A stretch of 64,000 bases of DNA from assembly GCA_021781795.1 (NCBI GenBank), contig JAJXWA010000009.1, forward strand, positions 16,200 to 80,199. Reading direction: 5' to 3'. The translations under genes and the position numbers were made by a program. Shown here piece by piece: positions 1 to 8,278 of the stretch. The notes below the pieces were generated by a model. The model did no database searches. It saw nothing but the letters and a program-made list of their open reading frames with translations, and was not told where the DNA came from. This DNA comes from Acidobacteriota bacterium. Lineage in GTDB: Bacteria > Acidobacteriota > Terriglobia > Terriglobales > Acidobacteriaceae. Position 1 is the stretch's first letter; each line of letters begins with the position of its first letter.

Positions 1-2059
1 CGCTCAACCGGCTCTGGAGGCTGAGTGAGCCAAGTCGTGAGCGCGAGGCGCGCAGATTCAGCGTGGCCATATTCCGCGCAACTTCTGGAATCCATTTGCC
101 CAGGTCCTGCGTGCCACGCGTGACCGTGGCGTTTGCGTACTGGTAGCCTCCGTTGACAGAGAGCCAGTACCGCGAGGCGAGATCGAAATCAACGGAAACG
201 CCGCGGCTTTCGATCTGCCCAAGGTTCTCGCGCTGCAGGAGAATCGGGGATGAATTTGGATTGATAGTGACGGCGCTGATCGGCCGATTGATCTGGGTCA
301 GGAAGTAGCTCGCGCGTATCATGCCCCAGTTCTGCTGGGTTGTGACGCCGGTCTCCCATCCTGTGGCGCGCTCGCTGCGCAGTGCGCCGTTGGGCTTGGT
401 CAGCTCGCTGCCAACCTGCGTGGCACGGTAGAGCTCACTCGGCGTGGGCGCTCGAAAGGCGCGGAAGCCGGATGCGGAAAGCGCCCAATGCGACGCAACC
501 TTGTGCGTGATGCCGAGTCGTGGATCGAAGACACGCTGATCGAACTGCGGCAGGGGAGGGGCAGGCGTCCATGTGCTTCCACTCAACAGATTCTGCCGTA
601 CGTCATAGTTCTGGAACCAATCCATGCGCGCAGAAGCGATGATCGTCCACGGGTCTAGCGTGGCCATCGCTTCGATGTAGGCGGCCGAGTCGCGCTGATG
701 GACGCTGGTGGCGGTGAGGATGGGGCTCATTCCCAATGCGGTTTCGTGATCCCATACGCGAACGTCATGTGAGTCGGCGCCGCTGAGCAACAGGAAGTGT
801 GGCGATAGCGGCTGGCTTGCGTGCAACGCGCCGCCTAGTTCGTTATCGGCAGGCTGCGCCAGCTTCTTGGGGATCTCTCCGCAACGAAACGAGCAGGAAG
901 GATTACCAAAGTCAGGCAGATTGGAGATGCTGGAAAAGGTTTGACGATAGTGTTCGGACGAACCGTAGAGTCGCAAATTGACGGCCGTGCCGCCCGGATT
1001 CTGCCAGTCGCCCCCGGTGGCATAACGCCAGAGGCGCGTGCTGTTCTTTTGAAATGGCGTGCCATTCGCGCGAGCTTCGTTGAAGCCGCTGACGCGTGTA
1101 AACACGCGCAAGGGTCCTTGAACATGCTCTGCCAGGAAGAGTCCGTTTTGCGCGTGTACGTTTGAGGCGATATCGACAGGTCCGCGCTGCCAGGGTGCCT
1201 CCTGAATATAGCCATCCGTTCCGAGCGCACTGCCGGCAAGCATCGCGCCCCACGGGCCGCGCCTGGTCTGTGCGCGCAGACTCTCAAGGTAGGTACCCTC
1301 ACCGCCGTAGGTGGACTCCAGCTCGACGAGATTGGATGTGGGGCGTGCCATCTCTATGCTGATGACGCCACCGATCGCGCTCGATCCGTACAGATCACTG
1401 GCACCTCCACGGACAACCTCAACGCCTTGCATCGCGAGATCCGGCTGCTCATCCCAATGGATCCAGCCACCGACGGGATCATTCAGGGGGACGTCGTCGA
1501 GGGTGAGCAAAGTGCGGCTCGCTGAAGTGGAACCAAGGCCGCGCAGGCTGATGCCCTGCGAAGTAGGATTGGCAACCAGTGAACTCGACCGGCGGAACAG
1601 TTCGATCCCCGGAAGCTGCCGCATCTTGTCATCCATCGTGATGGCTGCAGAGCTTCTGAGCGCGGTTTCCGTGAGCAGGCGCGTGGAGGCAGGACTTTCC
1701 AACTCGCCAAGCGGCGCGCGGTAGGCCGTGACCATCGCTCGCTGAAATGCCGATGCCACATCGAGCGAGATGGAAGCTTTACCAGTCATCGTCAGACTTC
1801 TGGGCGCAAACCCCTCCGCCTCGACCTGCGTGTGGCATGGGACGTTGCAGGAAAATGTGACCTGTCCATCTGCAGATGTGCGTCCCAACCGCTCACCCAT
1901 GGCACCAAGAACCGTTGCACCTGCAATCGGCGCGCCTGAGCTGTCCGTCACGCTGAGAGTCAACGATGCAGGAGCCTGCGCAATGGACAAACGGCCCGAA
2001 CACAACCATCCAGCTAGAATCAGGGCGCAACCCATGCAAATTGCGGCATATCGCGGCAA
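1..2059 (-). CDS. TonB-dependent outer-membrane receptor, 3' end beyond window
   Basis: An unbroken minus-strand frame of 686 codons runs off the left edge. It starts with a likely signal peptide (MPRYAAICMGCALILAGW, cleaved near SIAQ-AP), followed by a short carboxypeptidase-regulatory-like domain (about residues 30-85, GAPIAGATV and TSADGQVTF). The plug domain then shows QLPGIELF, QGISLRGLGSTSASRTLLTLD and the hallmark RGGASDLYGSSAIGGVISI; beta-barrel sequence follows. Such receptors import scarce ligands (siderophores, cobalamin, glycans) with energy from TonB; nothing here identifies the ligand. The start chosen is TTG at 2059 because AAGGAG lies 5 bases upstream; an in-frame ATG 8 codons in is the alternative. 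The barrel C-terminus is not in the window. Confidence 0.9.
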   Translation of the reverse strand, partial: MPRYAAICMGCALILAGWLCSGRLSIAQAPASLTLSVTDSSGAPIAGATVLGAMGERLGRTSADGQVTFSCNVPCHTQVEAEGFAPRSLTMTGKASISLDVASAFQRAMVTAYRAPLGELESPASTRLLTETALRSSAAITMDDKMRQLPGIELFRRSSSLVANPTSQGISLRGLGSTSASRTLLTLDDVPLNDPVGGWIHWDEQPDLAMQGVEVVRGGASDLYGSSAIGGVISIEMARPTSNLVELESTYGGEGTYLESLRAQTRRGPWGAMLAGSALGTDGYIQEAPWQRGPVDIASNVHAQNGLFLAEHVQGPLRVFTRVSGFNEARANGTPFQKNSTRLWRYATGGDWQNPGGTAVNLRLYGSSEHYRQTFSSISNLPDFGNPSCSFRCGEIPKKLAQPADNELGGALHASQPLSPHFLLLSGADSHDVRVWDHETALGMSPILTATSVHQRDSAAYIEAMATLDPWTIIASARMDWFQNYDVRQNLLSGSTWTPAPPLPQFDQRVFDPRLGITHKVASHWALSASGFRAFRAPTPSELYRATQVGSELTKPNGALRSERATGWETGVTTQQNWGMIRASYFLTQINRPISAVTINPNSSPILLQRENLGQIESRGVSVDFDLASRYWLSVNGGYQYANATVTRGTQDLGKWIPEVARNMATLNLRASRSRLGSLSLQSRLS

Positions 2060-2709
2060 TCGATCTCCTTCAAAAAGCTTCGCTCACAAGAATGGCCGGC
2101 AGTTGAAAACCAACCTGGCTTTTATGATCTTTTCCAGCAATGTACGCTGCTCTTTCTTGAATAACATGTTCCCGCCATCTGCTGCTTCAGCATTGAACAG
2201 ATCTCTGCCGGTCTTGCTTTTCCTGCCGATACGCACTTCGCAAATCCGCCCATTGATCGTGCCGACTCGTAGCGGTGATTGCTCTTGTCCGAGACGGGAA
2301 TGATGGGTAGTTAGTTTTCAAAGAGGCAAATTGGTAGCCCACCATTTGTCTTCAAATACGCAAGAAACGTACCTTTCAGCGGCATCGCTGCACAATTGTC
2401 AGCAACTTTCACCTCAGCGCATGATTGGATTCGTGGTGAAAAATATCAGTTTCATAGAATCATTGATTTGAATGGATCCACGCCAAGATCATGCCTCCGA
2501 GTGTGCCCCCATTGGTGCGGTGTCAGACGGAAATCTAGTGCAAACGAACACCTCATCGATGAATCACTTGATACGGGGTCTGGGTCATGAATCCTGGGTG
2601 GGGCCGCTTCCGGAAAGCTGGCGCGAAGCCGACTTTTCGTTCCTTTCCCATCTTTATTGAGTGCTCCGACGGTTATGTAAACATTGAAACGTGAAGGTTG
2701 GTACGTGGG
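2060..2709. other. Long intergenic stretch without a convincing gene
   Basis: This 650-base gap separates the TonB receptor start from the nitroreductase stop. It is more AT-rich than its neighbours. Reading frames in it are short and resemble no protein family I know. I looked for a cobalamin riboswitch (conserved B12 box) in the receptor leader and did not find one. Apart from the AAGGAG ribosome site next to 2059, nothing can be supported. Confidence 0.5.
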
Positions 2710-3489
2710 TCAATGAACCTGCACTGCCATCTCAAAGGAACGTCGCCAGCGCGGCTCTACCACGGCGTCCGATCGCCGGCGCCCAATCGCGACCACCAGC
2801 GCGACGACATCGCCGCGTTCAAGCCGCAAGAGACGTGCCAGCCTTCTAGGGTCGAACCCCTCCATCGGGCAACTGTCGAGCCCTCGCGCCGTGGCCGCCA
2901 GCAGGATCGTCTGCGCCGCGAATAGTGCGCTTCGTGTCGCCCAATGGCGCAGTCCGTTGGGTCCCACCGGGACCAGCGCAAGAGGGGGACAAATCGTCGT
3001 CAACAGAGAAATAAGCGGTGACCAAAGGAAAAATGGAGCGATGCGCAAGAATCTACTGCGTGTCTTCACCGCTTCAAGGTGATAGCACCTGGATTTCTCG
3101 CTGAGCTCGCGCGTTGATTGGACGTAGGCGCTGAACGCTGATAATGAATCGAGCGCAAACCGGCTGCCAGCCACAAATACCAGCAGTGTGGAGGCCGACC
3201 GGGCTGCGTGTTGATTGCGGCAGGCAGCCGCGCATGCGGCGATGATTGCTGGGTCACGAAGCCAGTGAATCATGTACGGCTGGGAGTTTCCACTAGATGG
3301 AGCCAGCAATGCTTCGTCGATCAGAGCTTCTATAGCGCTATCGGCTATTGGGCTTCCGTCGAAATCCCGGATCGCGCGACGGCTCCGGTTGATCTGCTGA
3401 AAGGTCCACCAGCCCTCGTGCCATTCTTTCGCCGTGCCTGCAGCATCCGTGCCAGAACCGATGGCTTCGTGCTCAGGAATTTTACCCAT
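2710..3489 (-). CDS. Nitroreductase family protein (FMN-dependent)
   Basis: A 259-residue protein. The N-terminal signature NRSRRAIRDFDG (about residues 34-45) and APSSGNSQPY (about 63-72) are the FMN/phosphate-contacting blocks of the nitroreductase fold. The C-terminal block LLAATARGLDSCPMEGFD is the standard second cofactor/dimer motif. Members reduce nitroaromatics, quinones or flavins with NAD(P)H in the cytoplasm; the substrate here is unknown. It is divergent from a TetR regulator that starts 58 bp away, the usual layout for a repressor controlling a detoxification enzyme. About 30 residues precede the conserved block, so the true start may lie further in. Confidence 0.85.
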   Translation of the reverse strand: MGKIPEHEAIGSGTDAAGTAKEWHEGWWTFQQINRSRRAIRDFDGSPIADSAIEALIDEALLAPSSGNSQPYMIHWLRDPAIIAACAAACRNQHAARSASTLLVFVAGSRFALDSLSAFSAYVQSTRELSEKSRCYHLEAVKTRSRFLRIAPFFLWSPLISLLTTICPPLALVPVGPNGLRHWATRSALFAAQTILLAATARGLDSCPMEGFDPRRLARLLRLERGDVVALVVAIGRRRSDAVVEPRWRRSFEMAVQVH

Positions 3490-3498
3490 GCTCGCAAT

Positions 3499-3520
3499 AA
3501 TGTAAGCTTTTGCTTAGATT
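3499..3520. promoter_or_regulatory. Candidate TetR operator palindrome
   Basis: Between the divergent nitroreductase and tetR starts lies AAT-g-TAAGC-tttt-GCTTA-g-ATT, in which eight of nine arm positions pair around a 4-base centre. Its size and place fit an operator for the neighbouring TetR protein controlling both genes. The assignment is an inference from symmetry and position. Confidence 0.5.
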
Positions 3521-3546
3521 GTCTACTCGCATTCGGGGAGGTGCTG

Positions 3547-4203
3547 ATGCCTGGACAAAAGTCGCTCAAACCTCGTAAAGCGGCGTCCCAGGAGCGCGCC
3601 AGGCAGACGGTCGAAGCGATTCTCGAGGCCGCAGCTTACATTCTTGTCAGAGACGGCTGGGATCGGTTCAACACGAACAGAGTGGCGGAGCGCGCTGGCG
3701 TCAACATCGGGTCGCTTTATCAATACTTCCCAAACAAGGAATCCATCGTGGCTGAGCTCCAGCAGCGCCACATTGAAAAAGGGCGAGGTGCGCATCCTGA
3801 CATGCTCGTGCAATTGCGCTCACAGCCCAATCTGCGTGCTTCGTTGAAGATTCTGATCGACGGAGCAGTGGCCGAACACCGAGTCAACCCGAAATTGCAT
3901 CGAGTCTTTGCCGAGGAACTCCCTCGCGCCTCCCGACGCGTGCACGGAGATAAAGACAAAGAGTTGATCGCGCGTCTTGCGAGCATTTTGGAGCCATATG
4001 CAATTCAAGTGCCCGATCTGGATATCGCGCTATTCCTTTTTCGCGTCATTGGCCACGCCGCCATTCACGAGGCGGCGAGTGAAAGGCCCGATCTGCTCGA
4101 AAACCCGCTCTTCGCCCAGGAACTGATCACTCTCATGGAGCGCTATCTGGTTCGGAACGAACGGCCGAGCAAACCTGCTATTGGAGGATTTGCAAACCGT
4201 TGA
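3547..4203 (+). CDS. TetR/AcrR family transcriptional regulator
   Basis: A 218-residue protein with the typical TetR layout. The N-terminal helix-turn-helix (about residues 22-66) includes AILEAAAYILVRDGWDRF, RVAERAGVNIGSLYQYF and PNKESIV. The rest is an all-helical ligand/dimer domain without recognisable specificity. The ATG at 3547 is chosen because GGGGAGG ends 5 bases upstream; the open frame reaches further upstream into the divergent gene but that part is not protein-like. It probably represses the adjacent nitroreductase and itself through the palindrome at 3499-3520; the inducer is unknown. Confidence 0.88.
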   Translation: MPGQKSLKPRKAASQERARQTVEAILEAAAYILVRDGWDRFNTNRVAERAGVNIGSLYQYFPNKESIVAELQQRHIEKGRGAHPDMLVQLRSQPNLRASLKILIDGAVAEHRVNPKLHRVFAEELPRASRRVHGDKDKELIARLASILEPYAIQVPDLDIALFLFRVIGHAAIHEAASERPDLLENPLFAQELITLMERYLVRNERPSKPAIGGFANR

Positions 4204-4391
4204 AGGACACGGAAAGAGAGTAGCCGATCGCGGCTCTTGTGGTGCCGTGCGCTTCCGCGTTGCCCCCCCGAGTGTTCTGACAGCAAGTTACACAGTTGGA
4301 GAGCTTTCCAGGGAAAACTTGGGATAGATCCCCATAAACGGGCTTCAGTCCAGCTATGGTCGATTGAATGAGTGAGTCGGGGGCTGCGCGT

Positions 4392-5372
4392 TCAGACGCC
4401 GAGCAGGGCGGGGCGGGGGAGCCGGGTGGTGTGGTGCGCGGCTTCTTCGTGGGAATGGGTTTCTTCGGCGGAATGTTCGACGGGGACGTTGGCGAGTTCC
4501 CATGCGGAGCGGTCTTTGAGCAGGCGGGAGACGAGCGCAGTGTGCATGAAGTGGCCGGCGCGCTCGGCGACGACGTGGCCTTCGATGCGGCGGCCGGCGA
4601 GGGCGAGATCGCCGATGAGGTCGAGAACCTTGTGGCGGACGTACTCGTCGCGGAAGCGGAGCGGGCCGTTCTCCGGGCCTTTGGGGCCGAGGATGATGGC
4701 GTTTTCCGTGCTGGCGCCGCGGATGAGGCCCATGTCGCGGAGGCGCTGCTCGTCGGCCTTGTAGCCGAAGGTGCGGGCGGCTGCGATGAGAGCGCCGTAG
4801 GTTTCGGCGGCGAGATCAATGCTGGCTTTCTGCTGGCCGATGGGGGCGGGGAACTCGATGGTGTAGTCGATGCGGTAGCCTTGGCCGGGGTAGACGCCGA
4901 TGAACTTGTTGCCTTCGCGGACTTCGACGGGCTTGAGGACGCGGATGGACTCGCGGCGGCGGCGCTGGGTGCGGATGCCGGTGCGCTGGAAAGCTGCGAC
5001 GTAGGGCTGGGCGCTGCCGTCAAGGATGGGCAGCTCGAGGTTGTCGAGCTCGACGATGACGTTGTCCACGCCCATGCCGATGAGGGCGGAGAGCAGGTGC
5101 TCGGTGGTGGAGATGAGCACGCCCTGGCGCATGAGGCTGGTGGCGTAGCTGACCTTGGCGACGTTGCGGCTGATGGCGGGGATCTCGAAGTTGTCGAGGT
5201 CGGTGCGGCGGAAGACGATGCCGGAGCCGGCGGGCGCGGGGAGCAGGCGCATGGTGACGGGCGCGCCGGAGTGCAGACCTACCCCGGTGAACTCGAGGGG
5301 CTCTGCGATGGTTTGCTCCAGGTGGGCGGGTGCAGCCAAAAGGACAACTCCTGCTGTGGAAAACGAACGCAA
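4392..5372 (-). CDS. lpxC: UDP-3-O-acyl-N-acetylglucosamine deacetylase
   Basis: LpxC carries out the zinc-dependent committed step of lipid A synthesis in the cytoplasm, removing the acetyl group from UDP-3-O-acyl-GlcNAc. Family marks are clear: EFTGVGLHSG near residue 30, TTEHLLSAL with Glu91/His92 (zinc ligand His92), AARTFGY near 200, and RDEYVRHKVLDLIGDLAL with His247 and Asp251 as the other zinc ligands. His274 in GHFMHT is the usual catalytic His. At 326 residues it is slightly long: a C-terminal tail (SAEETHSHEEAAHHTTRL) is His/Glu-rich and the first 15 or so residues are extra, so the true start may be internal. Its presence shows a Gram-negative envelope. Confidence 0.95.
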   Translation of the reverse strand: MRSFSTAGVVLLAAPAHLEQTIAEPLEFTGVGLHSGAPVTMRLLPAPAGSGIVFRRTDLDNFEIPAISRNVAKVSYATSLMRQGVLISTTEHLLSALIGMGVDNVIVELDNLELPILDGSAQPYVAAFQRTGIRTQRRRRESIRVLKPVEVREGNKFIGVYPGQGYRIDYTIEFPAPIGQQKASIDLAAETYGALIAAARTFGYKADEQRLRDMGLIRGASTENAIILGPKGPENGPLRFRDEYVRHKVLDLIGDLALAGRRIEGHVVAERAGHFMHTALVSRLLKDRSAWELANVPVEHSAEETHSHEEAAHHTTRLPRPALLGV

Positions 5373-5624
5373 TCGTTAGGTTAGACGCGAAGGGGTCACG
5401 ACGTCCTGTGGTAATTTAGCCACACTTTGCATCAAAAATGACTGGATTGTAAGAATTACGCGACGAGGTTTGCTGCTCTATTTAATTTGGAATCAACAGG
5501 TTGCTGGATAGGATCTACTTGGCGGGCTGCGACGCGGCGCGGCGATGGGGTTGCTGGGTCTGGTTCGTGCGGTGAGGGGAGGGCCACGGCCAGGAACGGT
5601 GAAGGGCGCATACAATCAAGGCCT

Positions 5625-6269
5625 GTGCAGCGTGAGATTGCAAACTGGATCTGGACGCGGCGGTGGCACGCGCTGAGTGTCGTGGTGGCGCTGCTGGTGC
5701 TGGCGGAACTGGCGGGTGTGCAGAGCCTGCGCGATCAGGTGGCCGGGATGCGGCCGCCGAACCGATACGAAAACTTCTATAGGTACATGGCGCAGGAGCT
5801 GAATGCGCCGCTGCTTTGCCGGAAGATTCCGTGGTCTGTGCGGGAGGGTGCGGGCATCGATGTCGCAGCTTCGTACGCGCGGTCAGACTGCTTCGAGACA
5901 ATTGCGGGCAACACGGGGAATCCGTGGCTGTGCTGGAGCGTGAAGCGGTTGGGCGCGGTGAGCGTGGTGCGGCGGCAGACTTCGGTATGGTCGTGCGTGT
6001 ACGGGGCGCGGCGGCATGAACATGGCGGCATTGCTGTGCCGCCCGAGGAGCTGGTGCAGTTTTTCTTGCAGATGGGGTACCGCCCGGAAGCGCTGCACCT
6101 GGAGGGCGTGACACCGGCGATCGTGCAGGGGCGGGATTTGCCGCGAGGACAGATTTACGATGCGTACATGCTGTTTCTGCGCGAGCTGGACGGGAGCAAG
6201 CGGGATGCGGCGCACGTGTCAGCGCGGCGGCGGCTGATTGAGCGCGTCGAGGCGCTGCAGGGGGACTGA
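5625..6269 (+). CDS. Membrane-anchored protein of unknown function
   Basis: A 214-residue protein not recognised from any family. The GTG start at 5625 gives VQREIANWIWTRRWHALSVVVALLVLAELAGV, a short basic N-terminus followed by one strong hydrophobic helix, so it is probably anchored in the inner membrane with the rest outside. The soluble part has four Cys residues (in LLCRKIPW, SDCFETI, LCWSVKR, WSCVYGAR), which could form disulfides. The frame is open further upstream, but that sequence is low-quality and GC-skewed. Its stop is 30 bases before the M20 peptidase start, so the two are probably co-transcribed. Confidence 0.6.
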   Translation: MQREIANWIWTRRWHALSVVVALLVLAELAGVQSLRDQVAGMRPPNRYENFYRYMAQELNAPLLCRKIPWSVREGAGIDVAASYARSDCFETIAGNTGNPWLCWSVKRLGAVSVVRRQTSVWSCVYGARRHEHGGIAVPPEELVQFFLQMGYRPEALHLEGVTPAIVQGRDLPRGQIYDAYMLFLRELDGSKRDAAHVSARRRLIERVEALQGD

Positions 6270-6299
6270 ACTATTCCGGGCTTTTCGAAGGGAATCTGG

Positions 6300-7484
6300 A
6301 TGGCAGAGGGCGTGGAGATGGGTGTGCCGATGCGGGCGCTGCTGGCGGGGGCGCGGCGCAAAGAGACGGAGCTGGTGGTGCGGGTGCGGCGGCTGGTGGA
6401 GGCCGAGTCGCCGTCCGACGACAAGGCGGCAGTGGATGCCTGTGTTGCGCTGGCGGCGGCGGAGTGCCGGACGCTGAGCGGGCGCGTGAAGCTGCACCGG
6501 CAGCGGGCGTTTGGGGATGTGCTGGAGGCGCGATTTGGACCGCGAAGCAAGGCGGGCGCTGAGAAATCGGTGCTGCTGCTGGGGCATCTGGACACGGTGT
6601 GGCCGCTGGGGACGCTGAAGACGATGCCGTGCCGGGTGCGCGATGGGCGGCTGTGGGGTCCGGGAACGCTGGACATGAAGGCGGGCGTGGCGATGGCGCT
6701 GACGGCGGTGGAGATGCTGACCGAGGCGCAACTGCTGGAGCGCGAGGTGGTGCTGCTGCTGAATAGCGAAGAAGAGGTGGGCAGTCCGGTGTCGCGGCCA
6801 ATTACGGAGCGGCTGGCGCGGGAGTGCGCGGCGGTGTATGTGCTGGAACCGGCGCAGGGACTGGCCTACAAGACGGCCCGCAAGGGCACGGGGAACTGGC
6901 GCATTGATGTGAAGGGCGTGGCGGCACATGCGGGTGTGGATTTTGCGAAGGGCGCGAGCGCGGTGCGCGAACTGGCGCGCGTGGTGGAGACGGTGAGCGG
7001 GTGGACCGACCTGAAGCGCGGGCTGACGGTGAGCGTGGGCGTGGTGGGCGGCGGGACGAAGTCGAATGTGGTGCCCGCGGAGGCGTGGGCCGAGGTGGAC
7101 GTGCGGATTGCGCGAAAGGGCGATGGGGCGCGGATGGAGCGGCGGTTTGCGGGGCTGAAGGCGCGGGACAAACGCTGCGGGCTGACGGTGACGGGCGGCA
7201 TCAACCGGCCGCCAATGGAGCGAACGCGGGGGACGGTGAAGCTGTTTGAGCGGGCGCGGGCGCTGGCGGCGGATCTGGGGTTGGCGCTGGAGGAAGCGGC
7301 GACAGGCGGCGCGTCAGATGGGAATTTCACGTCGGCGATGGGCGTGCCGACGCTGGACGGCATGGGTGCGGTCGGCGAGGGCGCGCACGCGAGCCATGAG
7401 CATGTGGTGGTGGAGCATCTGGCCACGCGGACGGCGCTGCTGGCGGGGATGCTGGTGGGACGGGGACTTGGGAATAGGGGGTAA
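6300..7484 (+). CDS. M20 family metallopeptidase (carboxypeptidase G2-like)
   Basis: A 394-residue di-zinc exopeptidase. LLLGHLDTVWPLGT contains the first metal His (H96) and Asp98; GPGTLDMKAGVAM carries the bridging Asp125; LNSEEEVGSP carries the catalytic Glu and a metal Glu; a later Glu in VLEPAQ and a His in GEGAHASHEH complete the set. The lid/dimer domain (GTGNWRIDVKGVAAHAG) sits in the middle. Glutamate-releasing carboxypeptidases and acyl-amino-acid hydrolases share this architecture, and specificity cannot be told apart. No signal peptide is seen. AAGGGA 7 bases before the ATG supports the start. Confidence 0.87.
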   Translation: MAEGVEMGVPMRALLAGARRKETELVVRVRRLVEAESPSDDKAAVDACVALAAAECRTLSGRVKLHRQRAFGDVLEARFGPRSKAGAEKSVLLLGHLDTVWPLGTLKTMPCRVRDGRLWGPGTLDMKAGVAMALTAVEMLTEAQLLEREVVLLLNSEEEVGSPVSRPITERLARECAAVYVLEPAQGLAYKTARKGTGNWRIDVKGVAAHAGVDFAKGASAVRELARVVETVSGWTDLKRGLTVSVGVVGGGTKSNVVPAEAWAEVDVRIARKGDGARMERRFAGLKARDKRCGLTVTGGINRPPMERTRGTVKLFERARALAADLGLALEEAATGGASDGNFTSAMGVPTLDGMGAVGEGAHASHEHVVVEHLATRTALLAGMLVGRGLGNRG

Positions 7485-7564
7485 TCCTTGTCGAAGGAAG
7501 ATGACGACGAAGGAGTACTGTTTTTCCTCTACGCTGAGTGTGCGCCGCTACTGAGAGAAGAGGG

Positions 7565-8047
7565 TCATTCTTCCAGGTAATAGGCCATCGTCCAGTTTCC
7601 CGCCATATTCAGGAAGCCTACTTTGACGCGAATTCTGGAAGGGAGAGTCTTTCCGGCGCATGCTGCGCTCTGCTTTGCGTTGTAGGTCAGGAGCAGCGAT
7701 GTCTGGTTGGGCTGCTTTACACCGAAATCGTTTAGCTTGAAGCTGCTCACCTTGCAGGTTCTTGTCTCGATCTGTTCGACAAACTGCTTGCCGTTGCTTG
7801 CTCCTGTGAAGCTGCTCACAGTCAGTTTGCCGGCAACGATCTTCTTCGCAGAACGAGCGTCTCCATTCTTGCGAGCCTGCCAGAGCCTAGTCTGTTTCTC
7901 GATCAGGCTCTTGAGCGTCGGAGCTGGCGTGCTGAGGCGCGTGGCATCGTACCCCTCGATGCCAGCTCTCGCATCGGGTGGGGGATTCTGGGCATATCCT
8001 CCTGCCGTGACGAGGGCGATGAGAGCGAGGCAACAAGTTAATCGCAT
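7565..8047 (-). CDS. Secreted DUF4440/NTF2-like protein
   Basis: A 160-residue protein with a clean signal peptide (MRLTCCLALIALVTAGGYAQ). The mature part follows the SnoaL/DUF4440 pattern: an amphipathic helix with LWQARKNGDARSAKKI, then strands SSFTGASNGKQFVEQI, KVSSFKLNDFGVK, SLLLTYNA and a terminal NWTMAYYLEE. Proteins of this fold are small cone-shaped binding or enzyme modules, often found exported in acidobacteria, without a defined role. It is convergent with the M20 gene and divergent from the FKBP gene. Confidence 0.7.
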   Translation of the reverse strand: MRLTCCLALIALVTAGGYAQNPPPDARAGIEGYDATRLSTPAPTLKSLIEKQTRLWQARKNGDARSAKKIVAGKLTVSSFTGASNGKQFVEQIETRTCKVSSFKLNDFGVKQPNQTSLLLTYNAKQSAACAGKTLPSRIRVKVGFLNMAGNWTMAYYLEE

Positions 8048-8123
8048 GGGACAGCGACCTCGGGACGGGGAGTCAACAGTCGAGCGGGATAAGTATATGC
8101 CTGTGGTTAGGCAGGCAGTGCCT

Positions 8124-8219
8124 TCAATCTGCAGGCGTTATTGACGCGAGGTAGCCGCCGACGGCGGCCAGGATGGCCGTGGCTAGGCAGAACTGCCTGG
8201 CGACTCGATGGGCGAGCAT
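8124..8219 (-). CDS. Possible 31-residue single-helix membrane peptide
   Basis: A very short frame reads MLAHRVARQFCLATAIL followed by AAVGGYLASITPAD: a basic N-terminus then one hydrophobic helix. No convincing ribosome site precedes the ATG, and the frame stays open upstream, so this may be chance or the tail of a decayed gene. It contains the perfect inverted repeat GCCGCC-GAC-GGCGGC (8154-8168). Confidence 0.18.
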   Translation of the reverse strand: MLAHRVARQFCLATAILAAVGGYLASITPAD

Positions 8220-8278
8220 GAAGTTGGTGGCGGGGTTGACTGCTAGACTCGCGGAAGGAAATTTAATGGAGTGATGGA

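Noticed and set aside
2060..2709. Search for a cobalamin or other riboswitch in the TonB receptor leader
   Set aside because: The conserved B12-box elements are absent and no stem-loop order resembling a known class could be traced.
4222..4235. Small hairpin AGCCG-ATCG-CGGCT after the tetR stop
   Set aside because: Five base pairs and no T-run, not enough for a terminator call.
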